From positions 992,001 through 1,056,000 of the forward strand of contig NZ_CP035807.1 in NCBI RefSeq assembly GCF_008329945.1: 64,000 bases of DNA, written 5' to 3'. How positions within the stretch are numbered: position 1 is the first letter of the stretch; each line of letters starts with the position of its first letter. Both the position numbers and the translations under genes were made by a program. Of the stretch, positions 27,191 to 35,052 are shown one piece after another. A model generated the notes under the pieces. The model did not search any database. It saw only the letters and a list, made by a program, of their open reading frames with translations, and was not told where the DNA came from. Source of the DNA: Thiospirochaeta perfilievii. GTDB lineage: Bacteria > Spirochaetota > Spirochaetia > DSM-2461.

Positions 27191-28381
27191 CTAATATGTC
27201 GATAATCTTGCTCGAGCAACACTATATGTATTCTCTCGAATTTCTGTTATATTTGTAACTCTATACGAGTCTAAGATCTTATTTAAATCCTTCATGAATT
27301 TTTTAAGATAGCTCTTTTTTACATGGGGCATTACTGTAATTCGAATGTAATCCTTCCATTCTGATACGGCCCAGCCTCTCTCTCTTAACTCTGCTAAAAT
27401 CTCTTTTATATCAATCTTACCAGATGTTGTTATACCTACAACGTTACACTCAGGTTCTACAATTGTAGTCATAAGTGGCATCTTTTTAATCTCATTTGTA
27501 AACCATTTAGTTAGTGCCATAACTTTATCAGCACCCTTCTGGTACCCCTCTATTCCTAGGTAGTTATATACCATCCAAGCAGCAGCAATTGAAGCACCAC
27601 TTCTTGTTCCTAAAATAGAGTTATTTTTTGTATGTCCACCACTTAGATATGTTACAGGGATTTGAACAGCATCTAAAACCTTCTTATTTCTGTAAATTAT
27701 ACAACCGGCCTGAATTACAGATCTTCCCATTTTATGGGGATCCATAGTAATTGATTTGACACCTTCTAACCTAAAATCAAAGGGTGCGCTATCCTTAATA
27801 AATGGGAATATAAATCCTCCAAAGGCTGCATCAACATGAAGATAAATATCTTTTTCTACAGCAATTTTAGACAACTCTTCTATAGGGTCCATAACACCAG
27901 AACCTGTAGTTCCTGCAATACCAACTAATGCCATTGTATTATCAGAAATAGCCTTTTTAACTAGGTCCAATCTTATTTTATGGTTACTATCAGCGGGTAT
28001 TTTAATTAAGTTCAATCCAAGTAGGTTAGCAGCTTTATCAAAAGAAAAATGACATGTCTCTGAAACAATGACATCTCGTTGATACTCTTTAGCAAGAGTA
28101 CGAGCAGTCCATAATGCTAGAATATTAGCCTCTGAACCTCCAGAAACAACCATACCCTTAGCGTCATCGTTAGATAGAAGACTTCCTAATTCGGAAATAT
28201 ACTCTTTCTCTAACTCTATTAAATTAGGGAAAAGCCCTGGATCTCCTACATTGGTTGATAAAAAGTGCTTATAAGTTCTCTTGGCAACTCTATGTGGTTC
28301 GGTACACATCGAACCTAAAATAGTGTGTCCAGTGAATTTGTGATCACCAGATAATCGTTTTTTTAGTCTTTGTATTTTCAT
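27191..28381 (-). CDS. PLP-dependent amino acid decarboxylase (group II, MfnA-like)
   Basis: This fold-type I PLP enzyme has about 396 residues from the ATG at 28381. The PLP lysine is in SITMDPHKMGR. The upstream Asp-Ala pair DAAFGGF and the STETCHFSF-like SETCHFSFDKA stacking region are visible. Closest recognisable relatives are the MfnA tyrosine/aspartate decarboxylases and glutamate decarboxylases. I favour ATG 28381 over GTG 28417 because GAAGAG lies at proper distance and the N terminus MKIQRLKKRLSG fits. It is the first gene of the betaine-transporter operon and is controlled by a promoter with palindromic operators. The substrate is unknown. Confidence 0.85.
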   Translation of the reverse strand: MKIQRLKKRLSGDHKFTGHTILGSMCTEPHRVAKRTYKHFLSTNVGDPGLFPNLIELEKEYISELGSLLSNDDAKGMVVSGGSEANILALWTARTLAKEYQRDVIVSETCHFSFDKAANLLGLNLIKIPADSNHKIRLDLVKKAISDNTMALVGIAGTTGSGVMDPIEELSKIAVEKDIYLHVDAAFGGFIFPFIKDSAPFDFRLEGVKSITMDPHKMGRSVIQAGCIIYRNKKVLDAVQIPVTYLSGGHTKNNSILGTRSGASIAAAWMVYNYLGIEGYQKGADKVMALTKWFTNEIKKMPLMTTIVEPECNVVGITTSGKIDIKEILAELRERGWAVSEWKDYIRITVMPHVKKSYLKKFMKDLNKILDSYRVTNITEIRENTYSVARARLSTY

Positions 28382-28452
28382 TTTTTTCTCTTCTTGTGGG
28401 TTTTGTGAATCTAACACTAAATGAATGATAAATTTTTATTTCGAAATAAATA

Positions 28453-28466
28453 CTTAGTGTCCTAAA
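28453..28466. promoter_or_regulatory. Second operator-like repeat, decarboxylase operon
   Basis: CTTAGTGTCCTAAA is an imperfect copy of the perfect palindrome 25 bp upstream (centre to centre), with matching half-sites CTTAG/CTAA. It lies just downstream of the predicted -10 element, where a repressor would block initiation. Confidence 0.45.
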
Positions 28467-28477
28467 CATTAAATATA

Positions 28478-28491
28478 CTTAGTATACTAAG
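28478..28491. promoter_or_regulatory. Palindromic operator overlapping the -10 element
   Basis: CTTAGTATACTAAG is a perfect 14-bp palindrome covering the predicted -10 box of the decarboxylase-betaine transporter operon. Position and symmetry point to a dimeric repressor, for example of the MarR/GbsR type used for betaine genes in other bacteria, but the regulator is not in this window. Confidence 0.6.
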
Positions 28492-28512
28492 GAATTAAGG
28501 CATTTATGTCAA
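28484..28512 (-). promoter_or_regulatory. Promoter of the decarboxylase-betaine transporter operon
   Basis: On the minus strand there is a perfect -35 TTGACA (28507-28512), a 17-bp spacer and -10 TAGTAT (28484-28489). The predicted start is near 28477, about 95 nt before the decarboxylase ATG, leaving a leader that contains the second operator-like repeat. This is the strongest promoter match I found in the window. Confidence 0.7.
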
Positions 28513-28575
28513 GGGTTAAGGTTTTTTAGGCTATATTTTGATTTTTTTGTTAATTAGAGTACAAATATATTTTAT

Positions 28576-28608
28576 AAAAAAAAGACTCCCTAGTAGTTAT
28601 AGGGAGCC
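28576..28608 (-). terminator. Minus-strand terminator of a short intergenic transcript (module B)
   Basis: A 7-bp stem CTCCCTA/TAGGGAG with a 7-nt loop is followed on the minus strand by T8. It lies downstream of the fhs terminator at 28710 and upstream of the decarboxylase promoter at 28512. It therefore cannot simply end fhs unless read-through occurs, and suggests a separate transcript starting between about 28610 and 28700. Confidence 0.6.
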
Positions 28609-28652
28609 TAAATTAAAAATAAAAAAGGAGTAATGAATTAAAAACATTTTTA
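28576..28652 (-). ncRNA. Candidate small RNA, module B
   Basis: This would be a short minus-strand transcript ending at the terminator above. The unstructured part contains TTACTCCTTTTTT, complementary to a Shine-Dalgarno sequence, immediately 5' of the terminator hairpin. A weak promoter (TTGTAG, 17 bp, TATATG) is possible upstream. The same layout appears in modules A and C around fhs. There is no coding potential beyond a trivial ORF on the other strand. Confidence 0.3.
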
Positions 28653-28709
28653 TAATACACATATAAGGTTAATAGTTTATTGCTACAACATTACAACTTT
28701 GCCATAAAC

Positions 28710-28737
28710 AAAAAAAAGCTCCTGACTATAAGGAGCT
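28710..28737 (-). terminator. fhs terminator (module C)
   Basis: AGCTCCT/AGGAGCT (28717-28723/28731-28737) with a 7-nt loop is followed on the minus strand by a T-run. It is about 200 nt after the fhs stop. The sequence just before it on the minus strand, ATCTCCTCTATTTTTTT, again carries a CUCCU element. A further dyad, GTAATGG/CCATTAC (28793-28799/28832-28838), lies in the fhs 3' untranslated region. Confidence 0.65.
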
Positions 28738-28939
28738 AAAAAAATAGAGGAGATTTATCTTAAAAAAACTAACTATGTATTAAAACCTTCTTGTAATGGT
28801 GTACCTTATCCCTGTGGAGTTTGCACATGTTCCATTACCTAAGGCTTAACAATATATATAAACCTTGAATCTCTCCAAAGTGTTACCTAAATATAAAAAG
28901 TTTATTTTAGGTTTTTGTTAGCTCTACATTAGTATTCTG

Positions 28940-30697
28940 TTAAAACAGACCAGTAATTTTACCTGTGTCTGTATCTATATCAATATTCATATATGCTGGT
29001 TTGCTAGATAGACCAGGCATAGTTCTTACATCCCCTGCTAGAGGATATAAAAATCCAGCTCCAACACTTGCTCTAATATCCGTAATAGGAAATATATAAC
29101 CCTTTGGAACATTTTTTAATTTTGGGTCATGACTTAAGGATAAGTGACTTTTAGCCATACAGATAGGGAACTTATCATAACCTAATTTTTCATACAACGA
29201 GATCTTACTTAAAGCTTCAGGGGAGAACTCTACACCATCTGCACCATAAACCTCTTTAGCAAGAACCTCAATTTTATCCTTTATAGATATATCTAAGTCA
29301 TATAAGAACTTAAAGTCATGCTCCTCCTCACAGGCCTTTATTACAACTTCTGCTAAATCCTTAGCTCCATCTCCACCCTCGGCCCAGTGGTTTGTAACAA
29401 CAGCTCCATATGCTCCACTCTCTAATGCAATTTTTTTTACTAATTCTAACTCATTCTCAGTATCTGTATGAAATTGATTTATTCCAACAACAACAGGTAT
29501 ACCAAACTTTTTTGCTATTTTTATGTGGGCGGACATGTTTTTACACCCCTCTTCTAATAGTTCGAGGTTTTCCTCTTTATAAACAGAATCTAAATCCCTT
29601 CCAGGAGTAACTTTAGGTCCTCCACCGTGCATCTTTAAAGCTCTAACGGTTGCAACTAATACCACAGCATCAGGAACTAAACCACTCTGCCGGCACTTTA
29701 TATCAAAGAACTTCTCCATTCCTATATCAGCTGCAAAACCGGACTCTGTAACTAAGTAGTCACAGTAGTTACTTGCAATTTTATCAGCAATAATCGATGA
29801 GTTTCCATGGGCGATATTTGCAAAAGGTCCTGCATGAACAAAGGCTAAGTTCTCCTCCATTGTCTGCATTATATTAGGTTGTATCCCATCCTTCATTAAA
29901 ACTGTCATTGCTCCTGCGACACCTAAATCCTCGGTAGTAATTGGATTTTTACTCTTATCCATTGCAACAACTATTTTACCAATTCTCTCCCTCATATCCT
30001 TTAAATCTGTGGTAAGGGCTAAAATAGCCATTAATTCACTAGCTACTGTTATATCAAAATGAGCTTCCCGTATAGGACCATCTCCTAATCCACCCTTTCC
30101 AATAGTAATATTTCTTAAACATCTATCATTTATATCTACAACCCTATTCCAAGTTACAGATGTTGGTTCTATATTTAACTTTTTCATGCCCCTTTTTTCA
30201 AAAAAAGAGTCACTCCATCTAGCTTCATGGTGTAATCTTGCATCTATTGCAGCAGAACATAGATTGTGGGCTGCTGTTATTGCATGAAGATCCCCTGTAA
30301 GATGCAGATTAAAATCCTCCATAGGAACTATCTGGGAGTACCCTCCCCCGGCAGCTCCACCCTTTATTCCAAAGGTAGGACCCATTGATGGTTGCCTTAT
30401 AGCACATGCGGACTTTTTCCCTAATTTAGCTATACCATCGGTTAGTCCCACAGTAGTTGTGGTTTTCCCTTCCCCTAGAGGTGTTGGAGTTATAGCTGTT
30501 ACATCTATATATTTTGCAGGTTTTTTATTACTCTTATTAAGTGCACTTAATTTTACCTTTGCTTTTTCTGTACCGTAAAGTATAAGATCATCTATATCTA
30601 TACCAAATTTATTAGCTATTTCTAAAATAGGTTTAACTACTGCAGATTGGGCAATATCTAAATCACTAGGAACTGGATTAACTCTTTCAACTGACAT
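28940..30697 (-). CDS. fhs: Formate--tetrahydrofolate ligase
   Basis: This ATP-dependent enzyme makes 10-formyl-THF from formate and THF in C1 metabolism. The 585-residue length is typical, slightly longer than the usual 555-560. The P-loop is TPLGEGKTTTT, and the family signatures GIKGGAAGGGYSQ and FANIAHGNSS are present. It is monocistronic, with about 240 nt of 3' untranslated sequence before a terminator and an odd short terminator upstream of its start. It can feed formyl-THF to Fmt, or function in acetogenic or formate-using metabolism. Confidence 0.97.
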   Translation of the reverse strand: MSVERVNPVPSDLDIAQSAVVKPILEIANKFGIDIDDLILYGTEKAKVKLSALNKSNKKPAKYIDVTAITPTPLGEGKTTTTVGLTDGIAKLGKKSACAIRQPSMGPTFGIKGGAAGGGYSQIVPMEDFNLHLTGDLHAITAAHNLCSAAIDARLHHEARWSDSFFEKRGMKKLNIEPTSVTWNRVVDINDRCLRNITIGKGGLGDGPIREAHFDITVASELMAILALTTDLKDMRERIGKIVVAMDKSKNPITTEDLGVAGAMTVLMKDGIQPNIMQTMEENLAFVHAGPFANIAHGNSSIIADKIASNYCDYLVTESGFAADIGMEKFFDIKCRQSGLVPDAVVLVATVRALKMHGGGPKVTPGRDLDSVYKEENLELLEEGCKNMSAHIKIAKKFGIPVVVGINQFHTDTENELELVKKIALESGAYGAVVTNHWAEGGDGAKDLAEVVIKACEEEHDFKFLYDLDISIKDKIEVLAKEVYGADGVEFSPEALSKISLYEKLGYDKFPICMAKSHLSLSHDPKLKNVPKGYIFPITDIRASVGAGFLYPLAGDVRTMPGLSSKPAYMNIDIDTDTGKITGLF

Positions 30698-30763
30698 AAA
30701 GACCTCTTGTATATTAATTTATCTTTATCATACATTCTAGGGATAATTATTTCTATATGTTTA

Positions 30764-30828
30764 TAAAAAAAGACCCTGCTAACAGCAGGATCCCAAAAAA
30801 GGAGTAAATTTAAACAAAATTGCCATGT
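30764..30828 (-). ncRNA. Candidate small RNA or fhs leader attenuator (module A)
   Basis: A minus-strand terminator (CCTGCT/AGCAGG, loop AAC, T7; 30765-30792) lies between the divergent fhs and hisC starts, where no gene needs terminating. Upstream are TATAAT (30835-30840 on the minus strand), an AAACAA/TTGTTT dyad and TTTACTCCTTTTTT directly before the hairpin. It is either an independent RNA of about 65 nt or a premature-termination leader for fhs, whose start is 67 nt further on. No known riboswitch aptamer is recognisable. Confidence 0.4.
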
Positions 30829-30902
30829 TGTTTAATTATAAAGACAACTGAACTATTAAAAAGTTACATTTTTTTTTAAAATATAATCAGATGGAGTAAA
30901 TT

Positions 30903-31952
30903 ATGATAATAAAAGAGAATATTAAGGGAATCCCTCCCTACGTACCAGGTATTAAAATTGAAGGGAAAGAGAAGCTATCTTCCAACGAAAACCCCCTAGG
31001 TTCCAGCCCCAAAGCTATTGAGGCGATAAAAAAAATAGATAGCTATAGTATCTATCCAGATGGTAGTTCCTTAGAGCTAAGAAAAGCTATAGCCAATAAA
31101 CATAATTTGACTCCAGAGAACATTATTGTAGGGAATGGATCAGATGAAATTTTAATGTGGCCTTCCCTATGTTTAATAAAAGATGGAGACAATGCTGTAA
31201 CAGGTTTAAATACCTTCTCGGAGTATACTTTTAGCACACTAGTAACAAATGGTGAGATTCGAAAGGCCCCTCTAATAGATGGAACATTTAATAAATATGA
31301 GAGTTTAAAACTTGTTGATGATAAGACAAAGATAGTCTATATATGTAACCCTAATAATCCAACAGGGACTTTTTTACCTAAGGATGAGATTCTAGATTTT
31401 ATCCACTCAATACCCAGTGATAAATTAGTAATTGTAGATGAGGCATATGGTGAGTATGGTGATGATAGTTTTTACTCCTGTATACCTGAGATAAACAATT
31501 ATCCAAACCTTTTAATTCTTAAAACTTTCTCTAAAATATATGGGTTAGCCTCCCTTAGACTTGGTTATGCTATTGGAAACATAGAGTTAATATCAAACCT
31601 ATGGAGAACAAAACAGCCTTTTAATGTTAATCAAGCAGCTCAAGTTGCCGGTTTAGCTGCATTAAGTGATACTGAATTTGTAGAGCGGTCCTTAAAGATG
31701 AACCAAGAGGGTAAGTTATACCTATATAAAGAGTTAGACAGATTAGGATTGGACTATTACAAAACCCAGGCTAACTTTATCTGTATTAATGTTAATAGGG
31801 ATAGTAAAGAAGTTTACAACTCTATATTAGAGCAGGGTATGACAATAAGACCGTGTGGTTCCTTTGGACTACCTAATTTTATAAGAATAACTATTGGAAC
31901 AAAAAAACAGATGGAGAATTTTATTAAATATCTGGAGCATGGGATAAGGTGA
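30903..31952 (+). CDS. hisC: Histidinol-phosphate aminotransferase
   Basis: This fold-type I PLP aminotransferase (349 residues) transaminates imidazole-acetol phosphate in histidine synthesis. The N-terminal KLSSNENPLGSSPKAIEA and the PLP-lysine region LKTFSKIYGLASLRLGY are characteristic of HisC; the Asp that contacts PLP is in IVDEAYGEY. It has a good RBS (GGAG, 6 nt). It overlaps the next gene by 4 bp (GTGA) and is not next to other his genes. HisC-like enzymes can also serve phenylalanine or tyrosine synthesis. Confidence 0.92.
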   Translation: MIIKENIKGIPPYVPGIKIEGKEKLSSNENPLGSSPKAIEAIKKIDSYSIYPDGSSLELRKAIANKHNLTPENIIVGNGSDEILMWPSLCLIKDGDNAVTGLNTFSEYTFSTLVTNGEIRKAPLIDGTFNKYESLKLVDDKTKIVYICNPNNPTGTFLPKDEILDFIHSIPSDKLVIVDEAYGEYGDDSFYSCIPEINNYPNLLILKTFSKIYGLASLRLGYAIGNIELISNLWRTKQPFNVNQAAQVAGLAALSDTEFVERSLKMNQEGKLYLYKELDRLGLDYYKTQANFICINVNRDSKEVYNSILEQGMTIRPCGSFGLPNFIRITIGTKKQMENFIKYLEHGIR

Positions 31953-32464
31953 TATTAGAGATTGTAAAAACCCTACTCCCATCAATATTAGTTCTAATCC
32001 TACTATATTCAGTAATACAGATAACTATAGGTGTGGATAGGGTTTTAGTTTACAAAGCTCTTATACTTGGAATATTAGCTGTTTTACCGGCGCTAATCTT
32101 TATGAAAATCTTAGGTTTAATAATTATTATAACTATACCTATTAACCTACCCTTTTTATTTTTCAAACTACTGTCAGCAATAAATGAAGAGGGTTTTAAA
32201 TACATCGCAATTAAGCAGTTTAAAGATATTCCTAATAGACCAGTAATATCACTCTTTGTAGGGGGAGGCTTCTCCCTATGCGAAACTTTATACCTTACAA
32301 TTGAAAATTATAATTATTCCCTTATAAGATCATTTACAGCCCTCCCCCTACATATAATAACAGCCCTTCTATTATCAAAGAGTCTAAGCAGAAAGAGATA
32401 CTTTGTTTTATCCCTATTTATTCATCTATTTTACAACTTAACCCTCTTTAAAATATATAATTAA
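31949..32464 (+). CDS. PrsW-like (glutamic-type) intramembrane protease family protein
   Basis: This 171-residue protein has about six hydrophobic helices. The PrsW-superfamily motifs are in order: the EE pair with a following Lys in AINEEGFKYIAI, GGGFSLCETLYLTIEN, then His residues in LPLHIITAL and FIHLFYNL. PrsW proteins cleave membrane anti-sigma factors in Gram-positive bacteria; the role here is unknown. The GTG start overlaps the hisC stop (GTGA), so translation is coupled. Confidence 0.7.
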   Translation: MILEIVKTLLPSILVLILLYSVIQITIGVDRVLVYKALILGILAVLPALIFMKILGLIIIITIPINLPFLFFKLLSAINEEGFKYIAIKQFKDIPNRPVISLFVGGGFSLCETLYLTIENYNYSLIRSFTALPLHIITALLLSKSLSRKRYFVLSLFIHLFYNLTLFKIYN

Positions 32465-32860
32465 ATAGAGTCTAAAATTGTTACACTCTTATTTGTTGCA
32501 TCAAGCTCAACAAAACAACCTATAGGTAGAGTTATCATTGGGTGGGTATGACAGGAATCAAATTCAGCTAAAAATGGAATCTTCTGACCATCTAATACTT
32601 CTAGAAGTATCTCATAGGGTTTACGTCCAGTTCCCATATCATTAAAAAGCTCGTGTTTACCTAAAAGAATACCAGAGATCCTATCAAAAACACCATTTAA
32701 TTTAAGTAGAGAAAAACTTCTCTCTACTGTAGCCGGCTCCTTTAAACCCCTTGGACTCCAAGAAGGCTTTTGCTCTATTAAATCGTTTTGGAGCACTAGC
32801 TGTAATTGCAGAAGAGGGAGAGAAGATCCCAATAGTGTCACCTTTTTTTAGTTTATACAT
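32461..32860 (-). pseudogene. LD-carboxypeptidase (S66 family) remnant with internal deletion
   Basis: The true start is the ATG at 32860: MYKLKKGDTIGIFSPSSAI is the typical N terminus of S66 LD-carboxypeptidase/MccF proteins, but the frame runs only to about residue 50. A second frame then carries the normal C terminus (RSFSLLKLNGVFDRISG, GILLGKHEL, FLAEFDSCHTHPMITLPIG) to the stop at 32461. About 170 residues in between, including the nucleophile Ser and Glu region, are missing, and the junction near 32735 shifts the frame. The 126-codon ORF spanning the C terminus begins with out-of-frame nonsense. It is a decayed gene next to prsW. Confidence 0.85.
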
Positions 32861-32869
32861 ATTTACCTC

Positions 32870-32898
32870 AAAAAAAACCCGACTTTATAGCCGGGTTT
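32870..32898 (-). terminator. Terminator after ychF
   Basis: On the minus strand AAACCCGG...CGGGTTT forms a stem followed by a run of T (plus-strand A7). It lies about 20 bp after the ychF stop and ends the cmoA-cmoB-ychF transcript before the LD-carboxypeptidase remnant. Confidence 0.7.
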
Positions 32899-32918
32899 AT
32901 ACTTAATATTAACTTTTA

Positions 32919-34016
32919 TTATACATTAAATCGGAAATGCATTACATCACCATCTTTAACTACATACTCTTTTCCCTCAATCCTAAGTTTACCCTTAGAC
33001 TTTATGTTAGCCTCTGTATGAAGTTCAAATAGATCTTCACAATGGTATACTTCAGCCTTAATAAAACCCTTTTCAAAGTCAGTATGAATTACACCTGCTG
33101 CCTGGGGAGCCTTATCCCCATCTTTATATGTCCACGCTCTAACCTCAATATCACCTGCTGTAAAATATGTTCTAAGACCTAACATATTGTATCCCTCATG
33201 AATTAAGTGGGAAAGACCAGACTCCTCAAGTCCGGCATCTGAGAGAAACTCTTCCTTCTCTTCATCTGTTTCAAGTTCAGCAATCTCAGCCTCTAATTGA
33301 CCACAAATTTTAATGGCTCTAGCACTCTCTTTTTCTGCAATCTCCCTAACTACCTTTACATAGTCATTATCCTCATGGAGGGCTGACTCATCAATATTAC
33401 AAACATATAATACCTTTTTCATTGTAATTAGATGAAGAGACCTAACCAACTCCCTCTCTGAATCAGTAAATTCTAGAGTTCTAGCTGGCTTTCCATTCTC
33501 TAGAGCTTCTTTTAATCTCTCTAGAATAGGCATAAGTTTTTTTGCGTCAGCATCGTTTGCTCTAACAAGCTTAATAGTCTTCTGCATTCGCTTCTCAACT
33601 GTATCAAGGTCTGAAAATGCTAACTCTAGGTTAATTGTCTCAATATCAGATGCTGGATCAATCTTGTTGTCTACGTGAATAACATCCGCATCATCAAAAC
33701 ATCTAACAACATGGATAATAACCCCAACTTCCCTAATATTTGCAAGAAATTTGTTTCCTAATCCCTCACCCTTACTTGCACCCTTAACTAGACCAGCAAT
33801 ATCTACAAACTCAACAGATGCTGGGATAAGTTTTTGTGGAGGTATAAATTCAGAGATCTTTTTCAATCTTTTATCTGGAATATCAACAACCCCTACATTT
33901 GGATCTATTGTACAAAACGGGTAGTTAGCAGCCTCAGCTGGAGCTGATGTTAATGCCGAAAATATTGTAGACTTACCAACATTAGGTAGTCCAACTATTC
34001 CACAGTTTAATCCCAT
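32919..34016 (-). CDS. ychF: Ribosome-associated ATPase YchF (Obg-like)
   Basis: This TRAFAC-class P-loop protein (365 residues) preferentially hydrolyses ATP and binds ribosomes. Walker A is GLPNVGKST, the G3 region is VDIAGLVKGASKGEG, and the altered specificity motif N(I)DE appears as CNIDES. The C-terminal TGS-like domain is present (FTAGDIEVRAWTYKDG). It follows cmoB by 19 bp and ends the operon. Confidence 0.97.
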   Translation of the reverse strand: MGLNCGIVGLPNVGKSTIFSALTSAPAEAANYPFCTIDPNVGVVDIPDKRLKKISEFIPPQKLIPASVEFVDIAGLVKGASKGEGLGNKFLANIREVGVIIHVVRCFDDADVIHVDNKIDPASDIETINLELAFSDLDTVEKRMQKTIKLVRANDADAKKLMPILERLKEALENGKPARTLEFTDSERELVRSLHLITMKKVLYVCNIDESALHEDNDYVKVVREIAEKESARAIKICGQLEAEIAELETDEEKEEFLSDAGLEESGLSHLIHEGYNMLGLRTYFTAGDIEVRAWTYKDGDKAPQAAGVIHTDFEKGFIKAEVYHCEDLFELHTEANIKSKGKLRIEGKEYVVKDGDVMHFRFNV

Positions 34017-34035
34017 ATATAATTCCTTCTATACG

Positions 34036-35049
34036 CTAATCGTATATCTTTTTATTTCTTTTAAGTGGCTTTACAGCCGTTGTATATATTCTTACTGGAG
34101 CAGGATAACCTTCTACAGTTTTAGTTAAATCATTAGGGTCTAAAAAATCCTCTAGGGAGTTTGTATCAATCCATGGAGTCTTTCTCTGTTCTTCCATTGT
34201 TAATGGTTCTTTATAAAAGGTTTTAATTTGGGTAAAACCAGTTCTATGTAACATATTCTCAATAGTCTTCCAGGTTGGTAAAAACCAATATCCAGGAGCT
34301 TTACAATATCTCCCCTCAGGCAGTAGTGCTACAGGCTCATCCCCAGCTATCCCGGAACACTCCATAACAATTGTCCCGCCTTTTTTTAATGAGTCATATA
34401 CACTTTTTAATGAGCCTAAAGGGTCTCTTCTATGGTATAAAATACCCATAAAAAATGTATAGTCAAAAAAGTCCTTAAACATTCCAGCTTGATCAACACC
34501 AAATAGTTCAAACTCAACCCTTGGGTCCTGAACAAATCTTCTATTTAATAGATGATTAAAGTAGTACCTAGGTATGGGATCAAAACCTAAAATAAGTTCT
34601 GGATCACCCTGTAACATTTTGTACATATAATAGAGATTATTACACCCAATGTCTAGAATACGTTTACCTTTAAAGTTCGGTTTTACAGCCTCTAAAACCC
34701 TATCCCACTTCATATTACTTCGCCACTCAGTATCAATATCCACACCAAAGTAGTTCCATGGTCCCTTTCTCCAGGGTTTTAGGTCAATTAGGGTCTTATC
34801 TAAGGCTTTTTTACCTTCATCATCTAACTCACTCTCTAATCCTATAGAGACAGACTCCCCAGTAAGGTCTAGAAAGTCAGTTTTTAAATCTGGTAGATTA
34901 TTAATATTATCCCAGTGGTGTCTATTTGCCTCTATATCTAGGAGTCTAGACTGAACTGCCCTCTCTTTTAATATCTCATCAATTAAAGGTAGTTTTTTAC
35001 CCCTATATTTCTCTAAATAGTTGTTATTAATATAATCTTTTGACGTCAT
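34036..35049 (-). CDS. cmoB: tRNA U34 carboxymethyltransferase CmoB
   Basis: CmoB transfers a carboxymethyl group from carboxy-SAM to 5-hydroxyuridine at the wobble position, giving cmo5U. The 337-residue length, the Rossmann motif ILDIGCNNLYYMYKML and the family motif GILYHRRDPLGSLKSV are diagnostic. It is 3 bp from cmoA, its substrate supplier. The pathway is best known from Gammaproteobacteria, so its presence in a spirochaete-like genome is notable. Confidence 0.95.
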   Translation of the reverse strand: MTSKDYINNNYLEKYRGKKLPLIDEILKERAVQSRLLDIEANRHHWDNINNLPDLKTDFLDLTGESVSIGLESELDDEGKKALDKTLIDLKPWRKGPWNYFGVDIDTEWRSNMKWDRVLEAVKPNFKGKRILDIGCNNLYYMYKMLQGDPELILGFDPIPRYYFNHLLNRRFVQDPRVEFELFGVDQAGMFKDFFDYTFFMGILYHRRDPLGSLKSVYDSLKKGGTIVMECSGIAGDEPVALLPEGRYCKAPGYWFLPTWKTIENMLHRTGFTQIKTFYKEPLTMEEQRKTPWIDTNSLEDFLDPNDLTKTVEGYPAPVRIYTTAVKPLKRNKKIYD

Positions 35050-35052
35050 TTC

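Noticed and set aside
28631-28643. Tiny plus-strand ORF (ATG AAT TAA) behind a strong AAGGAG
   Set aside because: Two codons only. The AAGGAG is the complement of the CTCCT element in a minus-strand module, and a similar site at 30797 has no ORF at usable distance.
28793-28838. GTAATGG/CCATTAC dyad after fhs as a known riboswitch or SRP RNA
   Set aside because: None of the conserved cores (SRP tetraloop region, THF, glycine or SAM aptamers) could be found. It is recorded only as a dyad in the fhs 3' region.
30775-30822. Possible 15-codon leader peptide on the minus strand ending TGC TGT TAG inside the terminator stem upstream of fhs
   Set aside because: No ribosome-binding site precedes the ATG and there is no run of a regulatory amino acid, so it is probably chance.
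32461-32841. A 126-codon ORF as an intact short gene
   Set aside because: Its first 40 residues are out-of-frame relative to the real LD-carboxypeptidase N terminus, which begins at 32860 in another frame. The ORF is part of a pseudogene.
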